This document shows, one piece after another, positions 1 through 8,677 of a stretch of DNA of 64,000 nt (position 1 is its first letter; every line of letters starts with the position of its first letter). The translations under genes were made by a program, and so were the position numbers. The notes beneath the pieces are model-generated. The model searched no databases, was not told the origin of the DNA, and worked only from the letters and a program-made list of their open reading frames with translations. The stretch is from UBA10649 sp037130755. Lineage in GTDB: Bacteria; Actinomycetota; Actinomycetes; S36-B12. Location of the stretch: contig JBAXSI010000009.1 in assembly GCA_037130755.1 (NCBI GenBank), positions 16,683 to 80,682 of the forward strand, given 5' to 3'.

Positions 1-1
1 C

Positions 2-718
2 CGGGCACCGCACCTGTACCGCGAGGTCGTCGAACGGCTTCGCGCATCGTCCGTCGACGTGGTGCTGAACCTCACCACGGGAATGGGCGGCGATCTCGTC
101 CTCGGCCCGGCCACCAGTCCCCTCCCCCCCGTGGCGGGCACGGACATGGCCGGAGTCGACGAGCGGCTCGAGCACATCGCCGAACTGCGGCCGGAGATCT
201 GCACCCTGGACGCGGGCACGATGAACTTCGCTGCCGGCGGCGAGTACATCATGGTGAACACGCCAGGCATGGTGCGGGCGATGGCGCTGGGCATTCAGGC
301 GCTCGGCGTAAAGCCGGAGATCGAGATCTTCGATACCGGTGACCTCGTGCTCGTCAAGGAACTGATCCGCGACGGTGCCATCGACAACCCGGCGATGCTG
401 CAGTTGTGCATGGGCATCCCCTACGGCGCACCCAACGACCTGCTCACGGTGCAGGCGCTGGTGAACCAACTGCCCGACGACGCCGTGTTCTCCGCCTTCT
501 CCATCGGCCGCTACCAGCTTCCGTATGCCGCACTGGCCCCACTCCTGGGCGGGAACGTGCGCGTGGGCCTGGAGGACAACCTCTACCTGACTCGAGGCGA
601 ACTGGCGACCAACGGCCAGCTCGTCAGCCGGGCCAGGACGATCCTCGAGGGCATGAACGTGCGCGTCATGAGCCCCGCTGAGGTGCGCGACTCGCTCGGC
701 CTGGTGCGACATGGCTGA
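2..718 (+). CDS. BKACE-family beta-keto acid cleavage enzyme, 5' end cut by the window
   Basis: The reading frame is already open at the window edge and upstream codons read like family sequence (LYREVVERLR before NLTTG), so the start lies outside. BKACE (DUF849) enzymes are Zn-dependent TIM barrels that condense a beta-keto acid with acetyl-CoA, giving acetoacetate and a new CoA ester. NLTTGMGGD, the GIQALGVKPEIEIFDTG stretch and the C-terminal RVGLEDN, whose Glu is a zinc ligand in the family, are visible. The N-terminal His pair of the zinc site is off the window. The stop overlaps the start of the carnitine dehydrogenase-like gene by 8 bp, which points to translational coupling and suggests dehydrocarnitine as substrate (giving betainyl-CoA). 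The substrate is inferred from that neighbour only. Confidence 0.85.
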   Translation, partial: RAPHLYREVVERLRASSVDVVLNLTTGMGGDLVLGPATSPLPPVAGTDMAGVDERLEHIAELRPEICTLDAGTMNFAAGGEYIMVNTPGMVRAMALGIQALGVKPEIEIFDTGDLVLVKELIRDGAIDNPAMLQLCMGIPYGAPNDLLTVQALVNQLPDDAVFSAFSIGRYQLPYAALAPLLGGNVRVGLEDNLYLTRGELATNGQLVSRARTILEGMNVRVMSPAEVRDSLGLVRHG

Positions 719-1706
719 CGCAGCCGTGGCAAGGGTCGGACTGCTCGGCGGCGGCGTGATCGGCGGCGGCTGGGCAGCGCGGTTCGCGTTGAACGGTGCC
801 GACGTCCGCCTCTACGACCCGGATCCGGCCGCGGAGCGCAAGGTCACCGAGGTGCTCGACAACGCCCGCGCCGCGACCACACGACTGGTGCGGGTCCCGC
901 TGCCCACGGAAGGCAGCGTGACCGTCGTCGGCACCGTGGCCGAGGCATGCGATGGCGCTGACTTCGTACAGGAGAGCGCGCCCGAGCGGATCGACGTGAA
1001 GCAGGCCCTGCTCCACGAGGCCGACGCTGTGCTGGAAGCCGGCGTGGTCATCGGCAGCTCGACCTCGGGCCTGCTCCCCAGCGTGCTGCAGGAGGGCATG
1101 GCCCAGCCCGAACGACTTGTGGTCGGCCATCCGTTCAATCCGGTCTACCTGCTCCCCCTGGTCGAGGTCTGCCCCGGCGGTGAGACCAGCCCCTGGGCAG
1201 TCGAGCGCGCGACCGAGGTCTACGCCTCGGTCGGCATGCGCCCGCTGGTGCTCGCCAAGGAGATCGATGGCTTCGTCGCCGACCGACTGCTGGAGGCACT
1301 GTGGCGCGAGGCGCTGGGCCTGGTGGCGGACGGTGTCGCGACGATGCAGGACGTCGACGATGCCATCCGGTTCGGCGCGGGCCTGCGCTGGAGTTTCATG
1401 GGCACGATGCTCACGTACCGCATCGCCGGCGGCGAGGGAGGCATGCGCCACTTCATGAGCCAGTTCGGGCCCTCTCTTCAGTGGCCGTGGAGCAGGCTCA
1501 CCGACGTTCCCGAACTGACCGACAACCTGCTCAATCGGCTGGCCGAGCAGTCCGACGCCCAGGCCGCCGGCGCATCCATCCGCGAGTTGGAGCGAATGCG
1601 GGATGCCTGCCTGGTGTCGGTCATCCACGGTCTCGCGGAGCAGGACTACGGCGCAGGCGCCGTCCTGACGGAGTACGAGCGACGCTTGGCCGAGCCGGAC
1701 GCCTAG
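711..1706 (+). CDS. 3-hydroxyacyl-CoA dehydrogenase family protein, probable L-carnitine 3-dehydrogenase
   Basis: 331 aa NAD-dependent dehydrogenase. The N-terminal Rossmann motif GLLGGGVIGGGWAARF is at about residues 9-24, and the catalytic His lies in HPFNPVYLLPLVEV at about residue 141. The length fits single-domain carnitine dehydrogenases (about 320 aa), not the fused fadB type. Carnitine dehydrogenase oxidises L-carnitine to 3-dehydrocarnitine, which a BKACE enzyme can cleave, and the upstream overlapping gene is a BKACE member. The ATG lies inside the end of that gene. The TAG stop shares a CTAG palindrome with the stop of the convergent Rieske gene. Other short 3-hydroxy acids cannot be excluded as substrate. 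Confidence 0.8.
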   Translation: MADAAVARVGLLGGGVIGGGWAARFALNGADVRLYDPDPAAERKVTEVLDNARAATTRLVRVPLPTEGSVTVVGTVAEACDGADFVQESAPERIDVKQALLHEADAVLEAGVVIGSSTSGLLPSVLQEGMAQPERLVVGHPFNPVYLLPLVEVCPGGETSPWAVERATEVYASVGMRPLVLAKEIDGFVADRLLEALWREALGLVADGVATMQDVDDAIRFGAGLRWSFMGTMLTYRIAGGEGGMRHFMSQFGPSLQWPWSRLTDVPELTDNLLNRLAEQSDAQAAGASIRELERMRDACLVSVIHGLAEQDYGAGAVLTEYERRLAEPDA

Positions 1707-2791
1707 TCCGAATCACGCATCGCGCGGTAGCGCTCGACGAACGCGAAGACCGCGTCGTCCTTCTGGGGCAGCACGCCGTGGTCGAAGCTCATCGACGACA
1801 CACCTCGCTGCACCCGCTCGCTGACCTCGAAGTCCTGGCGCGCGACCAGTTCGCTGAAGTCGACCACGGGGTCCGGGTCGAAGTCCGGTCGCTCAAGATC
1901 ACTGGCGACGAACAAGTAGTAGGCGATCACCTTGGTCGAGTCTGGCCCGAGCGGCAGGAGCTGCGAGACGATCGCTCCGGTGCCTGCAATGTCGATGAAC
2001 ATATTAGGGAAGATCATCGCTCCATAGATGGAGTTCGCCTCCAGCTCCGTCATCGTGGGCATGACGGTGAGCGTCGACAGTCCCATCGCCGAGTAGCTGT
2101 TCCCGCCCGGCGGCAGCGTTACCCCGCCGTCCTCGCGCCCCTCCTCCGACACCCATCCGGTGCGGTAGGCCTTGACGGTGTCCAAGAGCTCCGGATGCAC
2201 CGTCGGGCAGTGGAGACACTCGCAGTAGTTCTCGATGATGATCTTCCAGTTGGCCTTCACGATCGCCTCGGTCGTCAGGCCCAGACGCAGTTGGCCGAGC
2301 TCGAATCGATCGAGGCTGAGCGGCTCGTCGCGCTGATCTGCCAGCCACTCGCGCAGCGGCACCGGAGTGCCACGGTCGAGGTTGACGTACACCAGTCCCT
2401 GCCAGATTTCCACGTGCACGCGATGCAGCGACAACTGCGACCGGTCCAGCTCCTCCCTGTCGACCCGCGGCGTCGCCACCAGCTGGCCGTCGAAGTCATA
2501 GCACCACGCGTGGTAGGGGCACATGAGGACGCGGTCGGCGGTGCCAGCCGTCCCGTCGCAGATCTGGGAGCCGCGATGACGGCACACGTTGAAGAATGCG
2601 CGCAACTGGCCGTCACCGCCGCACAGGACGATGACGCTCTCCCCGGCCACGTCGACGGTGATCCACTGGCCCGGCTGATCGACATGCTCGGCAAGCCCCG
2701 CGAGGTACCACGATCGGGCGAATACCGTCGACTTCTCACGGGCGAAGACGGCAGGGTCCGTGTAGTCCGTGCCGGTCAGCGTGTTGCGCAT
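1703..2791 (-). CDS. Rieske [2Fe-2S] oxygenase alpha subunit, CntA/GbcA-like
   Basis: 362 aa. The Rieske cluster ligands are CRH (C70, H72) and CPYH (C91, H94). The mononuclear iron site is ENYCECLHCPTVH, with H194 and H199 and a bridging acid E191. Most ring-hydroxylating oxygenases have Asp at the bridging position; Glu there is typical of quaternary-amine oxygenases such as carnitine monooxygenase CntA, whose length (about 370 aa) also fits. QDFEVSERVQRG near the C terminus may supply the third iron ligand. An upstream in-frame ATG (2824) exists, but the ATG at 2791 is preceded by AAGGAGG at good spacing. No reductase partner is in the window. It ends convergently against the carnitine dehydrogenase-like gene. 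Substrate (carnitine, betaine or another methylated amine) is inferred. Confidence 0.8.
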   Translation of the reverse strand: MRNTLTGTDYTDPAVFAREKSTVFARSWYLAGLAEHVDQPGQWITVDVAGESVIVLCGGDGQLRAFFNVCRHRGSQICDGTAGTADRVLMCPYHAWCYDFDGQLVATPRVDREELDRSQLSLHRVHVEIWQGLVYVNLDRGTPVPLREWLADQRDEPLSLDRFELGQLRLGLTTEAIVKANWKIIIENYCECLHCPTVHPELLDTVKAYRTGWVSEEGREDGGVTLPPGGNSYSAMGLSTLTVMPTMTELEANSIYGAMIFPNMFIDIAGTGAIVSQLLPLGPDSTKVIAYYLFVASDLERPDFDPDPVVDFSELVARQDFEVSERVQRGVSSMSFDHGVLPQKDDAVFAFVERYRAMRDSD

Positions 2792-2855
2792 GGAAGTGCG
2801 CCTCCTTGTTGTGGGACTGCCCAAACCCTAGCCGCAGGGGAATCTCTCATGGGTC

Positions 2856-2882
2856 CAAACGCCTTTTCCATCAAGGCGTTTG
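2856..2882 (-). terminator. Hairpin between the FAD oxidase and Rieske genes
   Basis: A perfect 10-bp stem (CAAACGCCTT pairing with AAGGCGTTTG) encloses a 7-nt loop in the 111-bp gap after the FAD oxidase. A T-rich tract is lacking on either side. It could terminate or attenuate the upstream polyamine operon, or act as an mRNA processing stem. Confidence 0.5.
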
Positions 2883-2902
2883 CGCCAATGCAACCGATTG
2901 CG

Positions 2903-4321
2903 TCAGCTGTCGAAACCCAGTCCCAGGCGGTCCAGCGTGCGCAGCCAGATGTCGCGTCGACCTTCGTTCTCGTCGGCCCTGCGGATCGACGAGGTCGTCA
3001 GGCCGATGGCCCAGGATCGCATCGGCTCCGGCGGGAACGGCACCGGCTTGGTGCGGACCATCTCGAGCTCCGTCCGAACAGTCGGGCGACCATCGAGGAG
3101 GTCCAGCATCGTCGCGGCACCGAAACGCGAGGCGCCGACACCCAGGCCCGTATAGCCGGCGACGTAGGCCGTCATGCCGTCGTTCGCCGTGCCCCAGAAG
3201 GCGCTGAACCGAGAGCAGGTGTCGATGGCCCCACCCCACGCGTGCGAGAAGCGGATCCCATCGAGTGAGGGGAACGTCTGGAGGAAGTGCCCGGCAAGGC
3301 GCTCGTAGGACTCCTGCGAGTGCTCGAACCGCGGGCCGAACCCGTTGCCGCGGTGGTACACCGCGTCGTAGCCTCCCCACAGGATTCGACCGTCGTCGGT
3401 CGTGCGGTAGTAGTGGAACTGGTTGCCGGCATCGCTCACGCCCTCGCGACCACTCCAGCCGATCCCCGACCATTGGCGATCTGTCAGCGGCTCGGTCATC
3501 AGCACGTAGTCGTACACCGGCACCACGTAGTGCTGCAGGCGCTTCAGCAGGGGCGGATAAGCATTGGTGGCAAGGGCCAGCCGGTGTGCGCGGATCGAGC
3601 CGCGCCGCGTCGTGAGCACCATGTGGTCCTCGCGCTGCTCGATTCGCGTGACGGGAGTGCGCTCTCGCACGATGACGCCACTGTCGATGCACGCCCGGCG
3701 AAGACCCCAGGCAAGGCGGGCCGGATCGACGAGGGCCACGCCCTTCGGGTCGAGCAGACCGCCGAGGAACGAAGGTGAGTCGACCCTCGCGCGGACGTCG
3801 TCTGCGCTGAGGAGCCGGAGGTCCTCGCCGAATGGTCGCGCTTCCTCGGCTGCCGCTGAGATGCCAGCAAGCTGATGCGGCTCCACTGCCACATCGAGCT
3901 CGCCGGACCGCAGGAAGTCGCATTCGATCCCGAAGTGCGCAATCGTCGCCTCGATCGCGTCGAGGTTCTCGTGTCCGAGGCGCAGCAGGGCGGGCATGTC
4001 GTCCGGCCAGCGATCGAGGCCGTTGCCGAAGCCGTGGGTCAGCGAGGCGGAGACAAAGCCGCCGTTTCGGCCTGTCGCTCCCTCCGCAATGCGACCCCCC
4101 TCGACGAGGAGCACCGATCGCTCCGGATCAGCCTGCTTGGCCAGCAATGCGGTCCACAGGCCGGTGAAGCCGCCGCCCACGACGACGAGGTCGGCCTGCT
4201 CACTGCCCACGAGTTCTGGCGTGGCGGCCGGGCGCTCGGGTCGGTCGAGCCAGTAGACCGAGCGCGCGGTCCCCTCAAGCGCCCGAAGCGCCGCCGGGGA
4301 GGGGGTGCTGCTGAAGAACAT
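2903..4321 (-). CDS. FAD-dependent amine oxidoreductase (DAO family), PuuB-like
   Basis: 472 aa glycine/D-amino-acid oxidase fold. The dinucleotide-binding motif is LVVVGGGFTGLWTALLAK and the FAD contact is GATGRNGGFVSASL. A C-terminal GYTGLGVGASRFGA segment is typical of the family. The closest recognisable relatives are gamma-glutamylputrescine oxidases and similar amine oxidases. The last position in a run of minus-strand polyamine genes (aldehyde dehydrogenase, PotDABC-type transporter) supports oxidation of a primary amine to an aldehyde, which the co-located dehydrogenase would oxidise. The start at 4321 has AAGGAG 7 nt upstream; a longer in-frame ATG at 4363 lacks one. A second, paralogous DAO protein lies at 24294-25679. 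No gamma-glutamylputrescine synthetase is in the window. Confidence 0.82.
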   Translation of the reverse strand: MFFSSTPSPAALRALEGTARSVYWLDRPERPAATPELVGSEQADLVVVGGGFTGLWTALLAKQADPERSVLLVEGGRIAEGATGRNGGFVSASLTHGFGNGLDRWPDDMPALLRLGHENLDAIEATIAHFGIECDFLRSGELDVAVEPHQLAGISAAAEEARPFGEDLRLLSADDVRARVDSPSFLGGLLDPKGVALVDPARLAWGLRRACIDSGVIVRERTPVTRIEQREDHMVLTTRRGSIRAHRLALATNAYPPLLKRLQHYVVPVYDYVLMTEPLTDRQWSGIGWSGREGVSDAGNQFHYYRTTDDGRILWGGYDAVYHRGNGFGPRFEHSQESYERLAGHFLQTFPSLDGIRFSHAWGGAIDTCSRFSAFWGTANDGMTAYVAGYTGLGVGASRFGAATMLDLLDGRPTVRTELEMVRTKPVPFPPEPMRSWAIGLTTSSIRRADENEGRRDIWLRTLDRLGLGFDS

Positions 4322-4453
4322 GACTACTCCTTGGAAACGATTACGGCGGCTAGCGAGGCCCACATGCCTCGTCGTCCCACCAGTCCCTTCAAGGAGTGAG
4401 CGGACTTCACCGCTACTGGATCCCGTGCCTTCGTACGAGGCGAATCGTACCTG

Positions 4454-5302
4454 CTAGGAGCGCGACATCGCGTCAGCCACCATCGGCGGAGCGGAGGGAA
4501 CCGCCAGCGGTGCCTCCAACTTCTTGCGTCGCCGGTAGTTGACGAACTGGCCGCCCAGCACGATCGCGAGTGCAATGAGGAACACCAGCGTGGCCAGCGC
4601 GTTGACCTGCACGGGAATCCCGCGCTGAGCCGCACCCCAGATGAAGATGGGGAAGGTCACCATGGTGCCCGCGTTGAAGTAGCTGATGATGAAGTCGTCG
4701 AAGGACAGCGAGAATCCGAGCAGCGCCGCGCCGAGGATGCCGGGGAGCACGAGCGGGAACGTCACGTAACGGAACACCGCACGCGGACCGGCGTACAGGT
4801 CGCGCGCGGCCTCCTCCAGGCGGGGGTCCATCCCCTGAAGACGGGCCTTCACGGTCACCACGACGAACGAGATGATGAACATGATGTGCGCCACGGTGAT
4901 CGTCAGAATGCCCAGCGGGAACTTCATGTTGAGGAACAGCGCCAGCAGACTGGCACCCATGACCACCTCAGGCGTCGCCATCGGCAGGAAGATCAGCAGG
5001 TTCGTCGTGCTGCGGCCCCGGAAGCGGTAACGGACGAGGGCGAACGAGATCATGGTTCCGAGAATCGTCGCGAACAGAGTGGACATCAGGCCGATCTCGA
5101 CGCTCTTCACGAACGACGAGCACACGCCCGGGACATCGCACAGTCCAGTCCAGGCATCGGTCGAGAACTCGTTCCAGCTGAGGTTGAACTTGCCTACTGG
5201 GTTGTTGAACGACAGCACCATGATCACGGCGATCGGGATGAACAGGTAGATCAGGACCAGGATCGCAAAGATCCCGATGAAGTTCTTGCGCAGCCACCTC
5301 AT
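4454..5302 (-). CDS. potC: ABC transporter permease, spermidine/putrescine type (PotC-like)
   Basis: 282 aa inner-membrane permease with about six hydrophobic segments, beginning with FIGIFAILVLIYLFIPIAVIMVLSF. The cytoplasmic EAA loop reads EEAARDLYAGPRAVFRYVTFPLVLPGI, as in the PotC branch. It pairs with the PotB-like permease just upstream; stop and start overlap as TGATG, which implies coupled translation. Part of a polyamine importer with the ATPase and binding protein upstream. A 131-bp gap with a small GTACGA/TCGTAC hairpin separates it from the FAD oxidase. Confidence 0.88.
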   Translation of the reverse strand: MRWLRKNFIGIFAILVLIYLFIPIAVIMVLSFNNPVGKFNLSWNEFSTDAWTGLCDVPGVCSSFVKSVEIGLMSTLFATILGTMISFALVRYRFRGRSTTNLLIFLPMATPEVVMGASLLALFLNMKFPLGILTITVAHIMFIISFVVVTVKARLQGMDPRLEEAARDLYAGPRAVFRYVTFPLVLPGILGAALLGFSLSFDDFIISYFNAGTMVTFPIFIWGAAQRGIPVQVNALATLVFLIALAIVLGGQFVNYRRRKKLEAPLAVPSAPPMVADAMSRS

Positions 5303-6195
5303 CAGACCAGGTCCTCCGTTCCGGCTCGCCGGATGTACGTGAAGACCAGCACCAGGATGATCGCCATGAGGATGAACGACAGGGCACTGGCCATCGGGTA
5401 GTCACGGAACTCGATGAAGTTGTTCTGGATCGCGTTGCCAATCATCCGGTTCTTCGGGGATCCCAGCAGCGAGGCGTTGATGTAGTCGCCGGCAGCAGGA
5501 ATGAACGTCAGGAGCGTTCCCGCAACCACGCCTGGAAGCGAGAGTGGCCAGGTGATCTTTCGGAAGGCAGTCACGGGCGACGCATACAGGTCACTGGCAG
5601 CCTCGATGAACCTCGGATCAATCTTCTCCAGCGCCGCGTACAGAGGCAGGATCATGAACGGCAGGAAGTTGTACGTCAGTCCGGCGACGACGGCGATCCA
5701 GGTGTTGAGGATGCGACCGTCCGGCAGCAGGTGCAGGTTGTTGAGGGTGCTCGTGATGACGCCGTCGTCGGCCAGGATCGTCTTCCACGCATACGTCCTC
5801 AGCAGGAAGGATGCGAACGACGGGGCGACTACCAGCACCAGCATCAACGAGCGCCACTTGCCAGCGCGGAAGGCGATGAAGTAGGCCAAGGGATACGCGA
5901 TCGCGAGCGCGAGCAGCGTAGCGGTGCCCGCGTACAGGAAGGACCGCAGGAACTGCGGCCAGTACTGGGCGATGGCGTCGGCGTAGTTGCCCACCGCGAA
6001 GCCGGGCTGGTACTTGCCGGTCTTGCCCTCGATGGGGGTCTGGAGGCTGGTGGCGAACAGCGTGACCAGCGGAATCGCGAAGAAGACGCCCAGCCAGGCG
6101 ATGCCGGGGAATAGCAGCAGGTACCCGGTTCGGGACTTGCGAGCGGCGACGGACGACGGTTTGGTGGCCGCCGCCTGCGGGATGACCGCGGCCAT
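5302..6195 (-). CDS. potB: ABC transporter permease, spermidine/putrescine type (PotB-like)
   Basis: 297 aa. A cytoplasmic N terminus is followed by about six membrane segments (first GYLLLFPGIAWLGVFFAIPLVTLFATSL) and an EAA loop, IEAASDLYASPVTAFRKITWPLSLPGVV. This matches the PotB half of polyamine importers. The ATG lies 2 bp after the ATPase gene, and its stop overlaps the PotC start. The two permeases would form the translocation pore for the PotD-like lipoprotein. Confidence 0.88.
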   Translation of the reverse strand: MAAVIPQAAATKPSSVAARKSRTGYLLLFPGIAWLGVFFAIPLVTLFATSLQTPIEGKTGKYQPGFAVGNYADAIAQYWPQFLRSFLYAGTATLLALAIAYPLAYFIAFRAGKWRSLMLVLVVAPSFASFLLRTYAWKTILADDGVITSTLNNLHLLPDGRILNTWIAVVAGLTYNFLPFMILPLYAALEKIDPRFIEAASDLYASPVTAFRKITWPLSLPGVVAGTLLTFIPAAGDYINASLLGSPKNRMIGNAIQNNFIEFRDYPMASALSFILMAIILVLVFTYIRRAGTEDLV

Positions 6196-6197
6196 CG

Positions 6198-7385
6198 TCA
6201 GCCCTCCACGACGTCGGCCGCCAGCGCCTGGTTGACCGCTTCGAGTTCGAGGACGTCAGGATCCACCCCGACAGACGTGCCGGCGGCGCCGTTGAGCCCG
6301 AAGGTGTGGCGAGGCGACCAGTGGATGACGACCTCGTCGCCGACGGCCGACCGATCCCCCACGACCACGTTCTGCTCGAAGACGGTGAGCTCCTGGTCCC
6401 AGGAAGTCATGACGAGGTACTGCGTGGACACGCCCATGTAGGACACGTCGGTGACGCGACCGGCGACGCGGTTGTGGTGCTCGGGGATGCCGCCGGCATC
6501 CGATGCATCGAGCACCGTCATCTTCTCTGGCCGCACGCCGACGATGATGCTGTCGCCATCGGTGAACGTCCGTGCCGAGGGCACCGCGAAGTTCTGGGCA
6601 TGGGCGGAAACCACGTAGTCCTCGCCGGAGACCCCGGTCTTGTGCCCCTGGAAGAGGTTGGACTGACCGAGGAAGTTGGCGACGAAGACCGTGCGCGGCA
6701 GCTCGTAGATGTCGGCAGGATGCCCCAACTGCTCGATACGTCCGGAGTTCATGACAGCCACGGTGTCGGCCATCGTCATGGCCTCCTCCTGGTCGTGCGT
6801 GACGTGCACGAAGGTCGTGCCCACCTCCGTCTGGATGCGCTTCAGCTCGATCTGCATCTGGCGGCGAAGCTTCAGGTCGAGCGCGCCCAGCGGTTCGTCG
6901 AGGAGCAGGACATCAGGCTGGTTGATGAGTGCGCGTGCAACCGCGACACGCTGCTGCTGGCCACCGGACAGCTGCGTGGGCTTGCGCCGCGCCATGGAGC
7001 CGAGCTCGACGAGCTCAAGCATCCGCTCGACCTGCGGCTTGACGTCCTTGACCTTGCGACGGCGCAGCCCGAACGCGACGTTCTCGAAGATGTCGAGGTG
7101 CGGGAACAGCGCGTACGACTGGAAGACCGTGTTGACCGGACGCTCGAACGCCCGCGTGCCGGTGATATCGCGATCGCCGATGCTGATGGTGCCCTCGGTC
7201 GGGTCCTCGAGCCCGGCCACCATGCGCAGCGTCGTCGTCTTGCCGCAGCCCGAAGCCCCGAGCAGTGCGAAGAACGAGCCGGCCGGGATGGTCAGGTTCA
7301 GGGTGTCGACGGCCGTGTGCTCGCCGAACTTCTTCGTGAGGTTCTGCAGGTGCAGGTCCTCGACCTGGCGGTTCTGCTCGGTCAC
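6198..7385 (-). CDS. potA: ABC transporter ATP-binding protein, spermidine/putrescine type (PotA-like)
   Basis: 395 aa. Walker A is LLGASGCGKTTTLRM, the ABC signature LSGGQQQRVAVARAL, and Walker B VLLLDEPLGALD, followed by the switch His in VTHDQEEAM. The roughly 130-residue C-terminal part (IIVGVRPEKMTVLD onward) is a TOBE-type regulatory domain as in PotA. The GTG start at 7385 is preceded by GAGGAA. It energises uptake through the two permeases encoded immediately downstream. Family assignment is firm; polyamine specificity follows from the operon. Confidence 0.9.
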   Translation of the reverse strand: MTEQNRQVEDLHLQNLTKKFGEHTAVDTLNLTIPAGSFFALLGASGCGKTTTLRMVAGLEDPTEGTISIGDRDITGTRAFERPVNTVFQSYALFPHLDIFENVAFGLRRRKVKDVKPQVERMLELVELGSMARRKPTQLSGGQQQRVAVARALINQPDVLLLDEPLGALDLKLRRQMQIELKRIQTEVGTTFVHVTHDQEEAMTMADTVAVMNSGRIEQLGHPADIYELPRTVFVANFLGQSNLFQGHKTGVSGEDYVVSAHAQNFAVPSARTFTDGDSIIVGVRPEKMTVLDASDAGGIPEHHNRVAGRVTDVSYMGVSTQYLVMTSWDQELTVFEQNVVVGDRSAVGDEVVIHWSPRHTFGLNGAAGTSVGVDPDVLELEAVNQALAADVVEG

Positions 7386-7418
7386 TGGTTCCTCTTCCCG
7401 TCGTGGATGTCGCGAGCC

Positions 7419-8657
7419 TCAGCCACCGATGGCCTTCTGGAACTGCTTCTGGTACTCGACGTTCTGCTGGTCGGTCAGTGTCATGAAGACGAAGGCCTTC
7501 GACAGGGTCTCCGGCGTCGGGAAGATCCACTGATTGTCGGCGAGCGCAGGGTCGATCGACTTCATCTCCTCCTGCGCACCGCTGACCGGGCAGATGTACT
7601 GCACGTACGCGGCGACCTGCGCGGCGACCTTCGGGTCGTAGTAGTAGTTCATGATCAACTCGGCGTTCGTCTTGTGCTGGGCCAGCGCCGGGATCAGCAT
7701 GTTGTCGGTCCAGAGCGTGCCACCGGTCTCCGGGAGGCCCACTCCGAACGCGTCACCGAGCTGGATCATGTCGCCGGACCAGCCGATGACAGCAATGAGG
7801 TCGCCGGACTCGAGCGCTCCCGCGTAGTCGTTGCCACTGACCTGTCGGATCTGGCCGTTGTCGACCTGCTGGGTCAAGAGCTCGAGCGCCTTGTTCCACT
7901 GGTCGGTGGTGAAGTTCGTCGGGTCGGCGCCCTGGTAGGCCATCAGGATGCCCATCGTGTCGCGCATCTCCGACAGCACGGAGATACGGCCCTTGAGCTT
8001 GGGATCGAACAGCTGGTCGATCGAGGTCAGGGTGTCGACCCCGAGAGTCTCCTGCAGCTTCGCCTTGTTCCAGCCCAGCGCGCCGAAACCGGACTGCCAC
8101 GGCAGCGAGTACTGCCGGCCCGGGTCGAACGAGGTGTAGAAGAACTTGGGCAGCAGGTTGGTCCAGTTCGGGATGAGGCCCTTGTCGAGCTTCTCGGCGA
8201 ACCCGCTCTGGATCCACTGGGCCGCCATCCAGTCAGTCAGGACGACGATGTCACGCCCGATGTCCTGTCCCTGCTCCAGCTGCGTGCGGACCTTGGCATA
8301 GAACTCGTTGTTGTCGTTGACGTCCTCGGTGTAGGTGACGTCGGTACCCGACAGCTTCATGAACTCGTCGAGCGTGGGCCGCGTGCCCGACGCGTCGTCG
8401 ATGTCGATGTAGAGCGGCCAGTTGGACCAGCTGGCGGTCTTGTCCTGTGCCGAGAGGTCGGGTGCCTCGTTCTGGGGCAGGCCACCGCCGGCCGCGCCAC
8501 CGGCGCCCGAGCTGAGTGCCTCATCCGACGCACCGCAGGCGCTCGCCACCAAGGCCGCGCCTGTGAGGCCGGCAGCGCCGAGTAGGCGGCGACGCGACAG
8601 GGACGATCGCATGGTGCCCGCGATGGCGGCGATCACTTCGGGGTGCTGCGAGATCAT
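7419..8657 (-). CDS. potD: Polyamine ABC transporter substrate-binding lipoprotein (PotD-like)
   Basis: 412 aa. The N terminus carries a twin-arginine motif (SRRRLLGAAG, about residues 22-31) followed by a lipobox VASAC with Cys41, suggesting Tat export and lipid anchoring. The rest is a type II periplasmic binding fold, with WPLYIDIDD, LVVLTDWMAA-type segments and a C-terminal FPTPETLSKAF as in the PotD/PotF family. The start at 8657 has AGAAGGAT upstream; the open frame continues further but without a ribosome-binding site. It sits between the aldehyde dehydrogenase and PotA-like genes, all on one strand. Which polyamine it binds cannot be read from sequence. Confidence 0.88.
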   Translation of the reverse strand: MISQHPEVIAAIAGTMRSSLSRRRLLGAAGLTGAALVASACGASDEALSSGAGGAAGGGLPQNEAPDLSAQDKTASWSNWPLYIDIDDASGTRPTLDEFMKLSGTDVTYTEDVNDNNEFYAKVRTQLEQGQDIGRDIVVLTDWMAAQWIQSGFAEKLDKGLIPNWTNLLPKFFYTSFDPGRQYSLPWQSGFGALGWNKAKLQETLGVDTLTSIDQLFDPKLKGRISVLSEMRDTMGILMAYQGADPTNFTTDQWNKALELLTQQVDNGQIRQVSGNDYAGALESGDLIAVIGWSGDMIQLGDAFGVGLPETGGTLWTDNMLIPALAQHKTNAELIMNYYYDPKVAAQVAAYVQYICPVSGAQEEMKSIDPALADNQWIFPTPETLSKAFVFMTLTDQQNVEYQKQFQKAIGG

Positions 8658-8677
8658 GAGGGATCCTTCTATCGGGG

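Noticed and set aside
1301..3268. 655-codon plus-strand frame over the dehydrogenase and Rieske genes
   Set aside because: Out of frame with the dehydrogenase and antisense to the Rieske gene, whose cluster ligands are intact.
4322..4453. Promoter for the FAD oxidase in the 131-bp gap
   Set aside because: Only a 6-bp GTACGA/TCGTAC stem was found; no convincing -10/-35 pair on the minus strand.
6306..8585. 759-codon plus-strand open frame opposite the PotA/PotD-like genes
   Set aside because: Arg/His/Asp/Leu-rich antisense frame typical of high-GC genes; the opposite strand has complete ABC motifs and ribosome-binding sites.
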